64,000 nt of DNA from Gavia stellata (Eukaryota > Chordata > Aves > Gaviiformes > Gaviidae), in NCBI RefSeq assembly GCF_030936135.1, contig NC_082596.1, positions 99,184,449-99,248,448 of the forward strand. The letters run 5' to 3'. Positions 50,298-64,000 of this stretch are shown here, in pieces. Each line of letters opens with the position of its first letter. Positions within the stretch are counted from its first letter, which is position 1. The notes below the pieces were generated by a model that had not been told where the DNA came from, did no database searches, and was given only the letters and a program-made list of their open reading frames with translations. The position numbers and the translations under genes were made by a program.

Positions 50298-51480
50298 GTA
50301 CACTTTCAATAAACATGAAATCACAGTTAAAAACAAAGCACTGCGTAAACTAACATGAGCAGCTGGCTAGTTGGCTTCAACATACAGAACCTTGTAATGC
50401 TATCATCAAACTGCTAAACAAATCTTACTTGCAAAGCATGGTGTACAAACCCCTGACTTCTTAAAATCATTATTTCTGGTGTAGTTTATTTTCTTTCTTT
50501 TTGTATTTTTATGAAAACAATGTGTGCAGTCTATGTGAAATTGAGCCCCACAGGAATTTAGCCAATAGCATCCTGTTTCAGCAGTGGATTGTTCAGCATT
50601 TTAAAAATTCAAGCCATGTGAAGCTGGAATTTACAAAATGACTAAATGAATTCATCTGCAGCAAGCTTACCTTGTCTTTTAGGGCATTTGCTGTACACCT
50701 CACTTGGCTCTTATTCAACTCATGGCAACTCTTCTACCAGGTGTTTTAAATTACTGACAAGAACTGATTCAGGTGAGCAACATCAGTTTGATAGTTAGCC
50801 CATATACTAGCCTTAAAAAAAAAAAAGGGGGGGGGGGGCGACCACAGACAAAAAAACCCCCACGTTACCACCCAGAAAAACTGATGCAAAATTTTATCGT
50901 TCAGGAATATATAACACTATGCCCATTTACAGGACTGGGAGTTCTCATCTGTACTCCAAATCATATTGAGGCATTTGGCATGTACAGCCTTCTAAGTTTA
51001 AAAGAAAACAAAACATCTTGGAGGGGAATAAGGCCAAACAAAATGACTAAAAAATCTGGAAAGATTCACAGCTGATGGGAAAATCAAAGAAAATTTTAAA
51101 GCTGTAAGTTGCTCTATTTTGTATTGAATTTAGAGGAGTTAGTCAACCACAACTCAAGCTTCAAGTGTATAAAACATTGAGACAAGCTGTGCGGGTTTTG
51201 TGGTGTTAATATTACTAGTATAAAACTTGTCATTGTAGCTGTATGCTTAAATCATTATGCTACTCTCTTAAACGCAGTCTTTTAAGCAGAACTTTGTACA
51301 TCAGTTAGGAAAATGCAGCCAATTGTGTTAAGATGCTACTTTTTGGGTGTGGACTTATTTCTAATAAATACGACAGCTGTTTAAGCGCAGTAAAAAGCTA
51401 TGGTAGCAATTACCTCATCGCATCATCTGTAGCACTAGAACAAATAAAACCACTCTAAAGGTTATTGCAGTCTGTCTTCA
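50298..51480 (+). other. GCM2: distal GCM2 3' region with polyadenylation signals
   Basis: AT-rich, no exon seen. AATAAA hexamers at 51363-51368 and 51443-51448 (followed by a TATTGCAGTCTGTCTTC stretch) are the best candidate ends. A hexamer at about 50309 lies just after the CR1. A run of G at 50827-50839 follows an A-run. Confidence 0.35.
51443..51448 (+). terminator. GCM2: candidate GCM2 polyadenylation signal
   Basis: AATAAA with a T-rich stretch about 25-40 bases downstream. The hexamer at 51363 is an equal alternative. Using either implies a 3' UTR of about 3.7 kb that contains the CR1. Confidence 0.3.
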
Positions 51481-54400
51481 TTTACTCCCTTTCATGCAGA
51501 AGTGTCTGGGACAGGATAGCTGTACGTTACCTTTTTCAGATAAAAGATCAGATGGATAAAGTCTAGTGCTGTACATAGTTTTCTCTCCAAAATATATAAA
51601 TGCAAAGGCAATGCGAGCTTCTGTAACAAAAAAGCTGAAATTGAATGCCTCTTTGTTGGTTTATATAGCTGCAGAATTGACTTTAAAAGCGTGTTTCTCA
51701 AGCAAAGCAGCATCCTGAAGAAAGATGTGCCCCCTTCAGTCCCTGAGCAAACAGCTTCTCTTCTATTAATCATCCCCTTCAAGCGCGGTTTCTGGTCCTG
51801 CCTCGAGCACATGAGAGGAGCCCCTCGCCAGCCCGCATCCTGTACTGCAGCAGACGTCTTCATCTAACAAATTCCAGTTGTTATGGCAAAGTCATAACAA
51901 AGAGGGAGGGGGAAAAAGGTGCTTTCAAACCTCCGCCACCTGTGGCTCCTGCTTCATATGGACTACAAGGGCCCTACTGAGGTAAAGTGCCATCTGTCCC
52001 CATGCTGAGGTTGCCCTTTGTACCAAAACAGCAGCCTTTTAATGGCAAAGTTTAAAAGCCCAAGTGTTGAATGGATGCCTCCCAGAGACAAGAGGCCGCT
52101 TGACAACATTTTTCAACCGTGTACCCGCTGAACGCAGCCATGTGTCACACACCTGACGGGTGCACCTACACGTGGGCATCATTTCGTGGTCCCATCTGCT
52201 CCTGCGGGGAGGACAGAGCCTGGCACACTGTCCTGCTCCATGGCCATAGTTGTCCACCCAGTCCTGCCAAAGACCTCTGGTGGGAGCCTGAGCAATTTGC
52301 TTAGCCCTTGCTCCTCTTCTGAAAGCAGGTTACCTCCAGGCTCTTCAAATGCTACAATGCTACAAACAAGGCATGCAGAAACTTGGCTCTTCTGGGCTTA
52401 CTGAGCTTGAAGTAGTTGATCTCTTCGGTTTGGGGTACAGACTATCATCTTTAAAGACAGGGGCAAGCTTTCCTCCTAGCTCTACGGGTGGAAACCAGAG
52501 CTACTCTATAGACACTGATGATGCAACAGAGCAGAATATGATTTGTGAGACTGGGTTGTTGTTTTTTTTCCTGGGGGTTTTATGGGATTTCTTCTGAATT
52601 TCTAGGGTTTTTCTTTGTGTCTTTTTGGGGGAAACTGTCTAATACAACCAAGCTACTCCCATTCACAAAAGTAGATCATGTTGCTTGAGAGACACCATTT
52701 AGCAGGATGCACAATGCAGTTCTAGAGATGCGTTTAGGAAAGTTCTTGTCATTCCCACCCTTATCAGTAACAGTCACATGCAGATAAAAAGGGAAGAACG
52801 GGGACCTTTCATGCTGGAGTAGTTCCTCCCAACACACAGAGTGAAAAGTTAGTCCAGGTCTGTTGAAACCCCTCTGCCTGAGAAGTAATGAGACTGGTGT
52901 ACAGTGGTGTCCCACGTCTGGATAACCGCCTTAGGTGTTCTAGCTGCGTAAAGTAAAACTCCGCCTGTCACTCACGAGCAAAGAGAGGGTGAACCTGTTA
53001 CCGTTTGTGTAGCACTACAGTTGGGATTCTGCAAAAGGGAGAGCGCATTTCAACACGACACTTCCGTGGGCTCTCAAGAGTCCCTATGCAACACGACAAT
53101 CAGTGGGATGATACAGGTGCGAATGAGTATCACACGGAAACATTGTTCGTTTAGATCAAACTCATTCAAACCAACAGAAACCAAAATTTACACAACCCCT
53201 ACAAGCTTCAACATGCATGCTGGCACTTGTGATGGCCTTTGGGAGAAGCTGGTTTCGGGTACTTAGGCTGGCATTTTAGCAAAGCATTGACACCTTTAAG
53301 GACCATAACCAAAGAGGATTCTTTCAACAGAAAATTAGCAATGGGTCTGCTCATGTTGTTGTGTAAAACGAGCAGGGAAGCAGGTGCATGAGGATGTTCT
53401 TGGAGGTCCTTTCGCAAGGCTCACAAACATCGCTGCAGCTCCTGGGCCTCTTTGTTCCAGCCTGTTGCCTTTCCTTTTGTTTCCTGGTTCACAGCAAGAC
53501 CACAGCGCAGCACCTCTCTCCTGTCTTTATGACAAAATGAAGTGTTAAGTGACTGGGTTGCAGTGCTTGTCCTGCAACTCTGCACCGTGTTGCAGTTTGG
53601 CTTAAACACTGGCAAGTTCTGTCTACAGCCTTTCTGTCTTCATGCACGTGAAATGTCGGGGAGCGTTACACAAAGTGCCAACAAGTGACAGTCACAAGGT
53701 CCTGGTAACAGAATTCGGTGCTGCACCTCTGCAAAACTAGTATTGAAATTATTTAAACATCAGACCTCTTGCTTGTGCCAGATCTCTTATAAGTGACTGT
53801 AATTAGGCTGGAAATGCCCCAGAAGCAACCAAGAACATTGTTCTAGGGACTTCCCAGATAAGAATATTAAAGCAGCTGTAGCTTCCTTCCTTTCCACAGT
53901 CTAATCTCTTTGGAGATTTGGGATTAGTTTCACAAACCAGTCTTACAGGCCTCATAACACTCAGGCACACAAGCACAGCAAGATCCCAGGAAGCCTCACA
54001 TGAGCCTGACGGGGCTGGAGGGAAAGGTGGCCGGAGGGATATCCATGGAAATTGGGTGGCAGCACCAGAAGAGGAGGAGGGAGCCCATCACTGGGAAGGA
54101 AGAGCAGCTGTGGGACATGGCTAAGCTGAAGAGGCAGAGAGAAAAGGACATGAGGGCAGGGAGGGGACATCACAGGACAACTGCTGCACTGTCTCCACTG
54201 CTGGTGGAGAGGTACCGCCACGCATGTAATGTATACATGTCATAGTGTCCCAACACATCCTTACAGGTAAACACATGGTTAAAGGCTTTGCTATGGACAA
54301 TCAACTCCTATTGAATCTCTCTCCAAATTCTGCCTGTGCGGGTGATGCTACCCTCTCACATCCAAGTCTCACCCTTGAACTTCATTTTACCTGGGAGGCA

Positions 54401-55337
54401 CCTCTGATGTTTTATTTCAATAAAGGAAATGGGCGTATTCTGTTTCAGAAAAATACAATGTTGTTTTCTTGTACTTTCATTTCAGTACAGTGTGTGAGTG
54501 GTTGAATCCCTTGGATTCCAGAAAACCGATTCCCATAGCCCCACGTTCCACCCCGTTGACTTGAGGCAGAAGCAATTAATCTGTCAACGGTGCTTAAAGC
54601 ATCACAAAGCTACCACACCAGTTAATGAGGAATGGGGGAAGGTATAATTAAGACAGCTTCCCGTTTTCGCTCAGCAAGCCTGAGCTGCCAGCTTGGTGAA
54701 GCAGATATGAATCTGAATTTCTAGAACGATTTTCTGCCTTTCCCTCCATGGTGCCACTAGTAGTTACTGTGTTGAAAAGATCTCTTCCTTTTCTTGCCCC
54801 TCGCTCTCAAAAACATTAAAAAATAGTAAGTTCAAACTGATGTTGAGAATTAAAGCTTAAAATGGGACTTCACTGCCAAAATTCCTCTCTGACTCGCACA
54901 CTGAATATGCAATTTTTATCCACCGTGCCTTCTGCACACACGGGAGAAATGTGGGTTACAAAGGACCGAGAAGAAACTTCATTATTATTTTTAGAATAGA
55001 AATATATATATTAGAATACATATAGCATTCAAAGTTTCCCCCCGCATCAATATTAGCAATGTGCATTTTAATAAATTGCTTACAGTAAATGGTAATAAAA
55101 ACCGCGAGGGGGAAGAAAACCCCTTCAGACCTCCTTGCAGCTCTGAGTATTACAGACAGGATTTTCTGTGCAAACCCTGAGCACGCGGTGGCTTTATTCG
55201 GTATCTAATTATCATTACCACTAACAACAACGACAGTAAAGACGCTCTCAGGACGATTTCGTGTATTATGGTGCCACCTTCAGGAAACACGTCCTGGCTC
55301 TTGCCTTCAGGCCCACACCCTGCCCCACGGCACCCGC
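51481..55337. other. intergenic region between GCM2 and MAK
   Basis: No exon, RNA gene or recognisable transposon on either strand. Reading frames are short and without known motifs. AT-rich near 54980-55080, GC rising after 55260 towards the MAK island. Confidence 0.5.
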
Positions 55338-55426
55338 TTTTTTTTTTTGGGGGGGTTTTTTGGTTTTTTTTATGGTTGGACTTGATGATCTTACAGGTCT
55401 TTTCCAACCTTAGTGATTCTGTGATT
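55338..55426 (+). mobile_element. CR1 3'-tail fragment upstream of MAK
   Basis: Only the terminal part of a CR1 is present: a T/G-rich tract, then GGTTGGACTTGATGATCTTA, TTTTCCAACCTTAGTGATTC and TGTGATTTTC. It abuts the MAK CpG island. The T-rich tract sits at the same position as in the CR1 at 15204-16012. Confidence 0.88.
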
Positions 55427-55539
55427 TTCTGCGCAGCAGTTCGGGCCTGTCACGGCTTCCCACGCTGGTGCCGACCCGCTGCCTTCCGCCTTCCCGCCTG
55501 CTCCGCTGTGGAAACCCCCCTGAACACCGCTGCACACTG

Positions 55540-56340
55540 CGACGTGTCTTACGTCCTCTGCGCACCGCGGCACCGCGCAGGCACGCCTGCGCACGCACAC
55601 CCCTGCGCTCGTGCACGCACACAGACCGCCCCCGGTAAGCAAACACCGCTGTGCCCACGCGCCTGCGCCCACGCCCGCACACAGGTGCGCCCGCGCGCAG
55701 CCCTGCGCCCACGCGCGCGCCCGCGCCTCGCCGGCCCCTCCCGCCCGCCTGCTGCGCCACGCGACCACGGCGAAGGAGGCGGGGCCAGCGGCAGTCCCCG
55801 CCCCGCGCCGTCGCCCCGGCGACGAGGCAGAGCGGCCCGGCGGCGGTTGGCAGCGGGAGGAGGAGGCGGCGGCGGCGGCGGCGGCGGGCGGGCCGGGGGC
55901 TCGGCGGCGGGGCGGCTGGCACCGCCCTCAGCGCCGCAGTGAGTGGGCGGCCGCGCTCGTGTGGCGGCGGGGAGGGGGCTGGGTGCCCAGCGCGGGCGGT
56001 GTCCCTCCGTGTCCGGCCTGTCGGGGGCCGGGCCCTTTGGGGGCGGGGGCAGCCGCGGGGTCCCAGCGGGCTGAAGGAGCTGCCGGTTCAGGCTGGAGCG
56101 GGAGCTGCCCGGGGTCCTGACCGGGATGGCCTCTCCCGGCCCCCAGGCTGGTCTGGGGTGGGCCGGCTCGCCATGGGCGCTCCCTCGCGTGTGCGAGGAG
56201 CCAGCCCGCCCCTCAGGGCTGGGCTTCAGGAGAGCACGCGGAGGCGGCGGTCCTGCCTGCTGGGGCTCCGGCAAGGCGGGTCCAGGCCTTGACAGCCCGA
56301 CGTGCTCAGGGTTAACGAGAGGAGGTGAGTTTTTGTTTGT
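55540..56340 (+). promoter_or_regulatory. MAK: CpG-island promoter of MAK with noncoding first exon
   Basis: Dense CpG and a CGG/CGC-rich core at about 55640-56060, followed by a strong donor GCGCCGCA|GTGAGT at 55938/55939. This would splice to the leader exon at 61340 that carries the MAK start codon. A second strong donor, GAG|GTGAGT, at 56324/56325 could serve an alternative first exon. There is no TATA box. A palindromic X-box-like site is at 55810-55823. Long open frames here on both strands follow from the lack of stop codons in GC-rich DNA. Confidence 0.65.
55810..55823. promoter_or_regulatory. palindromic X-box-like (RFX) site
   Basis: GTCGCCCCGGCGAC is a perfect 14-bp inverted repeat. 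It resembles the RFX X-box (GTNRCC, short spacer, RGYAAC), with G for A in the right half. It lies about 115 bp before the end of the putative MAK first exon. MAK is a ciliary kinase and cilium genes are typical RFX targets. Confidence 0.35.
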
Positions 56341-59300
56341 GGGAGTCAGGGTGAAACTTCCAGGCCGGGAGGTCTTGAGTTTCGTAGCCTGAGCACGTGC
56401 GAGGAGAGTTGTGCTCCCATTTGCACTGTGAGCATATATTAAGGGAGGCGAGTGCGCACTCTTGGGAAGACAGCTGAATGTTACCAGGTGAAACGAAAAC
56501 TGGCATGGGAAAGGGCATTTGCTGAAACTTACAGTGGTGCAGAGACGTTGAAAGATGAGTAGTCGCTGTTCCTTCTGGACGCTGCCCAAGGCTGGAGACT
56601 TGAAGGTCCGGCAGCAGGTCCCACTGAAACCATTACTGTCCTGACGCTCGCTGTACTGCTCGTTGCGCTGCGGGAAGAGGTTTCACAGGAGTGGGAAGAG
56701 GTAACCTTCCTGGCACGGGGCGGCAGCAGCCAGGCAGGTCACTGTCAAAACATCCTGAAAAAGTTGGTGTGGATCATTTTGGTTTGAAACCAAAGCTGGT
56801 CGGGAACAAAAGGGGGGGAAATATTTCCAGCAAACTGGAGTTCCTGCTTTTTTACATGCCCTGTTCTGAATGCCCAATACAAATAAGTGAAACAATATAT
56901 TAGACTTTTGAAGAGTTGTTTTTTTTTTAATGTAGTTAAGGCGGTGTATTTGGAAGTACAACTATTTATTGTCAATGTTATTAACTTCTTGCTTGCAGCT
57001 GAGCAGTCATGCTTTTAAATAACTGCTGGTCTTTGATTTGAGTGATGGATTTGTAGTTAATCACAAGAACTGGATCCACCTGTCATGAGACCTGATTACT
57101 GTCAGCTTTAGTAACACACAGTCACTACGAAGAAGGTTCTTGTAGCAACAATTTGTTGGTTTGTGGTTGTTGCTTTTTTTTAACTTTTAAAATTTGTATC
57201 AGCATGCGTTCTGCACAGTGCGGTACTGCTAGTTTTGATTACTGAGAGTAGTACCATGCTCTGGGAACAGCTTTGGTGATTTCAGCAGTTACTGTAAACA
57301 GGTTGGTGAAATTGGGTTGTAAGTGTTTTGCTTATCCGTGTGGGAGGTCTTTTTTGGGTCATATATTCTAGTTTGTATTTTAATTTGAGAGTAGCCTGTT
57401 TAGCATGCAAATGTAAAACTTCTGGTAATGCATAATACTTGTACAGCAGAAATGCAGATGACTTGCTGTTATTCATTACATTTTGAAATGTAATTCAGGC
57501 ATCTAAAATAACCTAAGGTTGTTGTTAGTGCTTAAAATTAAACAGTAGTAATATAGTAAAAGTGAAAAATTACTTAAATTATTTAGTACTTGTTCAGATT
57601 CTCTAAATTGACACAGATTACTAGATTCTTTCAAGCTATTGAATTTTGTCCTCTATTTGTCCCCTGCTTTAATCCTTCCTTAATCCTGTGTGAAGAGATT
57701 ATGGGCAGCATGTCACTAAGAGTATAAAACAAGCTGTTGCTTACGGTAGGATCTCTCTTTTCAGTTTGGTAGCTGACTGTTATGACAATTTTACATTTTA
57801 GAGCTTCATATAACTGACAAAATAATATCATATAAGTTTTATGATGGGGAAAGGCCACTTCAGAGGCTTGTGTTAACCAGAAAAGCTAGATTGAGCCCTG
57901 GCTTTTCCCCAGCTTGGTACAAAAGAGAAAACTGAACTGAAAATTTGAAAAAAATAGAGATCGGAGAGAAAAAACTGCACACCTGAGCTGGGTACGTGTG
58001 GTGCAAAGTACAAAGTGCGCAAAAGTCTGTTGTGAATCTCTAGAGCATTTATGCTCTAACTCATCATGCTCTGTAATTTTCGTAAGAGCGAAAGAAGCCC
58101 CTGACCCTGATGTCACACCAGGCTGATAAACACAAGTACTTGGCAGCCTCGTTTATTCTAATATTGGTGACGGTTAGAGTCTTGCAGGATCCGGTGCTGT
58201 ACTTCTTGGTCAACAAACCTCTGACACCCTCCAGCGTTTTGTATGGACTACTGCGTGCCATAGCACTGCCGTAAAATAGACTGTTTAGTTTTCCACAGAA
58301 CTCTAACATGTTTCTGTATGAAGGATGAATTCTCTAAAAAGTTGGAGAAGAGCCTAGAGTCAAGTGTGATACCTGCAGTCCTTTTTCTCACTGCATTTGG
58401 TTAGTTTTTGTTGATGATGTCTCACTATAAGAGTCCCCTTGTTTGCCTTTTTTGTTAACTATCAGTGACCATGACTACTCTTTCACAAGAGTCATGAGTG
58501 GAATGGCCTAGCACGCATCAAGGTGGCAGCAAATGTATGCAATGTGTATGATGGTACATAAAAGTTGTTGTCAGGGTATGTAGTTTTCACACCTGGCTCT
58601 TTGCAGATCCATAGAGCGACTGTGACATTTCCATTTGCCTACTGAAGGAATGTGCTGACACTTCTGTACTTTACTTGAATAAGTGTTTTTATACACTAAA
58701 CATTACAGTATACAGCAGAAAAGGAATAAGGCAATAAAATTTATTACAGAACAGACAAAATGCACATTTATGTCTGCAATGTGTTATATTACAGAGGAAT
58801 TCTGGAGGGAAGAAACATTTTCTGTGATGCTGTTTCAAGTGCATATGCTGAAATAATGGTGAGAATTGGACAAAAGGAATAATTGCAAAAGCATGTGATT
58901 AATTTATAGTCCTGAATTCACTTGGAAAGCTGATAGGATTTAGGCACCAAAATTAGAGGATGTAAAGGTCAAAACCTGAGGTTTGTGTCTAGATCTGGGT
59001 CTCTGTTTATTGTAAATGCAGAGCTCTCTATCCTTGTATTTTGGTTCACTTTATTAGAGAGCAAAAAGTTGGGCATGAAATGTAGATATGCGTGTAAGTT
59101 CTCCAAAATTTTTAATGTATGTTACTCCAGGAGTTCAAGCTAGGGCCATCTTTGGCAGGTATTGCTGAATTCCCTCCAAAACCCACCTCTTAAACACTGT
59201 AGCATGATACTTGTTGAAACACAGAAACGCAGGCACCCAAATCCTGTTACATTTAACTTCATGTTATATGTCTATGTATAGCTATACACAACATGCATAC

Positions 59301-59394
59301 ACAGTGTATCATTGTGATGCTTTAGATGCAGATGCTGTGTTTTAAAATATTTATTAGAATACTTCCAGAAACTCTGTTTTGGTTTGGTTTTTTT

Positions 59395-59432
<38 letters not shown>

Positions 59433-61339
59433 TAACAGTTGATAACTTGCAAGGTATGAGTAGCTAGTATGTGTCTTGGCATAAACACTTGATCATGCAC
59501 TTATTACTGGAGTCAACAAATAGTCTGGTTGAAGAATGGCATTATTCAAGGTATTAATGACTAGAGTGCATGCAGCAGGCACTTTGGGGAACAAGATATA
59601 AAGCTGAGAAAAACAATAGGCTTAAATATATGAAAGTCCAATTTAAAACCCAGTCATAACTAGAATTGTCTGTTTATGCCTGTTACTTTCTGTTAAATCT
59701 GGTTTTTAGCTTTGTTACAGAATATGCTATTAACAAGGGATCTTATTTTACTGTAGCGATAGCTTTTTGGGGGGATTCATAAAAACTTCTTTATATTTTT
59801 CACTGCTAAACTGGTTGTCTGCTGCAAAGATGATAAATTGAGTTGTCTACTAGGTCACTTGTTACTGGCTTCTTGACAGCTGATGTAAGATTCCCGTCGG
59901 TAACAGAAGCAACAGTGAGTAACAAGGTACATGTTATGCCTTCTCTAAGGAAGCAGCATTTCAAGTAATAACAGCTTAGAAACATCGGTGTGTTGTCCAG
60001 GCAGACGTTTCCTTTCTTTACACAGCAGGCTAGTCTACTCAAGAATACTGTGTTCATACTAGTTAAGAGGCCGATTTTATTGTTGAATTTTGCCAGGCCT
60101 GTAAATCTCAGGCCCAAGGCTTGTTACCAGCTGAATTTGAGTACCTTAATCTGGTTGGCAGCCTTAGCAGCCTGTTGCTAATTCTGGCATGAAGGACTAT
60201 GGAGTTGCGTGCTGAATTCTGCATCTTCAATAGAGGTAGGCTGACAGTGGATGTCAGTTGATTTGAGCTTTATTTTGCATTTTTAGGCAGCAGAGGCAAA
60301 AGATAGAGGTGATGCTGGAGTTCGGTCAGCAGTCAATGATTTGTTTGCATTTAAGCATTTGGGTTACAGTGAATAAACGTGCAGTGATTGGTTGTTAGTT
60401 TTTTCTAGGCCTCCATAAATAAGTGGATGACTATTGTGAGTTTGCGTAAGTGCCTTAACATCAGTGTTTAGGATTGTGTATAGTAGGCAGCTGCTGCTGA
60501 GGTTAGAATCGGGATTTGTGCAGAGGACCTACGGGAACAGGCCTTCATCATAAGTGTTGGTGACAGATAGTATTGTGTGTAACAAAAATTAGGGTTCAGA
60601 TTCAAGTTTGGATTCAAATTAAGGTTTACATAAATTCAAAGATGAAGAATCAGCATTGTTTAATGTGCACTCTTTTCCAAATGACAATTTAGATCTAGTG
60701 TCCCATACCAATGCACATGAGCTCTATACTTCTCTCTGCAGGCCTTGTAAAACTGAGCTTAACTTTTAACTTAACTCTTCAGCGTTACTGTGCCTAATCC
60801 TAACTGTAGCTATAGAGTAAGAGTTCTGTGAACTTCAGAGTAAGATATCCAGGTACATTTATAACACTTGACTTACCTTGGCGAAGAATGCAGCGCTTAC
60901 CTTGCTTCTTCACCTCCCTTCCTCACTACCTTTAAGCATAGAGAGCCTGCTTGCCCTACCAATCCAAAACCCAGCATTCAGACCCTAGGTTTACCCTAGC
61001 ACCCTGTGCAAAATTGGGGTTCTTCTGTCTGTTTTCCCCAACTTCAGCCCTGCCTTCAGTAGAGCTTAGGAACCTACTGCTTTCTGCAAATTAAGAGGAC
61101 ACCAGCCTTAAACTTCTCTGGAATTATGACAGTAATCTTGACTCTCCAGTCCCTGCTTACTCTAACCCTAATCCTAGACTAGGCACCTTCTGTGGTTTGA
61201 AGGATTTAAAGGAACTAGTTATACTGAAGCGTTCGATTTAAAGAACACACACAGATCTGGCAGTTGTTATTGTTAGATACAAATAGCAGAGCCTAACATA
61301 CTGTAAATTTACACAATTGCCTTTTTTTTTTTTTTTAAG
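55939..61339 (+). other. MAK: MAK intron 1
   Basis: 5.4 kb intron between the CpG-island exon and the leader exon. It holds a TA microsatellite at about 59398-59428. No coding exon is recognised. Its acceptor is a long T run followed by AAG at 61337-61339. Confidence 0.55.
59398..59428. repeat. (TA)n microsatellite, about 15 units
   Basis: An uninterrupted TA run preceded by TTTTTTTTCGA in MAK intron 1. Confidence 0.95.
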
Positions 61340-61581
61340 GATCTATGTGAGAATTACCATGTTCTTCTGTCTCTGAAACTTTCTATCTGAATCTCAAAGT
61401 AGCTGTAATTTGGAGGAGGCTAGTGAATATCCTGCTCCGTTATGAGAAAACGTTCACCAATGTACAACATTCTGGAAGAAGATTTCTCAAAGAAAATCAA
61501 AGAGCATAGAATTCTATAATAAAACAGAAGACATTTAGAATTTCATAAGCTTTTGGCTGTCCGGGTCTTAAAAAAAAAAAA
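61340..61581 (+). other. MAK: MAK 5' leader exon with three short upstream ORFs
   Basis: Between the acceptor at 61338-61339 and the MAK start lie three AUG-initiated ORFs. The first is a minimal start-stop ATGTGA at 61345-61350. The second has five codons plus stop at 61359-61376. The third has 25 codons plus stop at 61442-61519. All end before the main ATG at 61582. A run of A precedes the main ATG. If the leader is used as read, these uORFs should lower translation of MAK. Confidence 0.55.

Positions 61582-64000
<2,419 letters not shown>

Noticed and set aside
55038-55047. CCCGCAT (reverse of a GCM-type site) between GCM2 and MAK
   Set aside because: A single short match in 64 kb is expected by chance.
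55549-56589. 346-codon minus-strand frame in the MAK island
   Set aside because: Pro/Arg/Ala-rich frame in GC-rich DNA, no splice or family support; MAK reads the other way.

Overview
The window is vertebrate nuclear DNA, almost certainly from a bird. It has long introns, small coding exons with GT-AG junctions, isolated CpG islands, and several 5'-truncated CR1-type LINEs ending in the GTTGGACTTGATGATC-style tail. The gene order ELOVL2 - SYCP2L - GCM2 - MAK is that of human 6p24 (inverted here), which separates this locus from the GCM1/CILK1 region on 6p12.

Layout. (1) 1-735: last intron and terminal coding exon of ELOVL2 (+). (2) 735-~3375: its probable 3' UTR, interrupted by a perfect 23-bp x 18 minisatellite; then about 7.8 kb with no gene recognised. 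(3) 11163-41583: SYCP2L on the minus strand, about 35 coding exons read by hand and joined in phase with three weak points: exon 6 donor, exon 23/24 junction, last exon. One junction (exon 4/5) has no usable GT-AG solution but fits an AT-AC intron exactly. An antisense CR1 lies in a late intron. (4) 41350-42960: a CpG island between the SYCP2L and GCM2 start codons, which lie head to head 1.25 kb apart. (5) 42830-47685: GCM2 (+), five coding exons, 469 residues, complete. (6) 47686-~51480: probable GCM2 3' region containing a decayed CR1. (7) ~51480-55330: no gene recognised. (8) 55338-56340: a CR1 tail followed by the CpG-island promoter of MAK. (9) 61340-63489: the MAK leader exon with start codon and the next coding exon; the gene runs off the right edge.

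The four genes do not form a pathway: fatty-acid elongation (ELOVL2), meiotic chromosome axis (SYCP2L), parathyroid transcription factor (GCM2), ciliary kinase (MAK). I found no novel multi-gene system. The items most worth checking are the AT-AC intron in SYCP2L, the ELOVL2 minisatellite, the missing microexon suspected in SYCP2L, and the upstream ORFs and palindromic X-box-like site of MAK. All exon boundaries come from reading splice signals, phase and remembered protein-family similarity; no alignment or transcript data were available.
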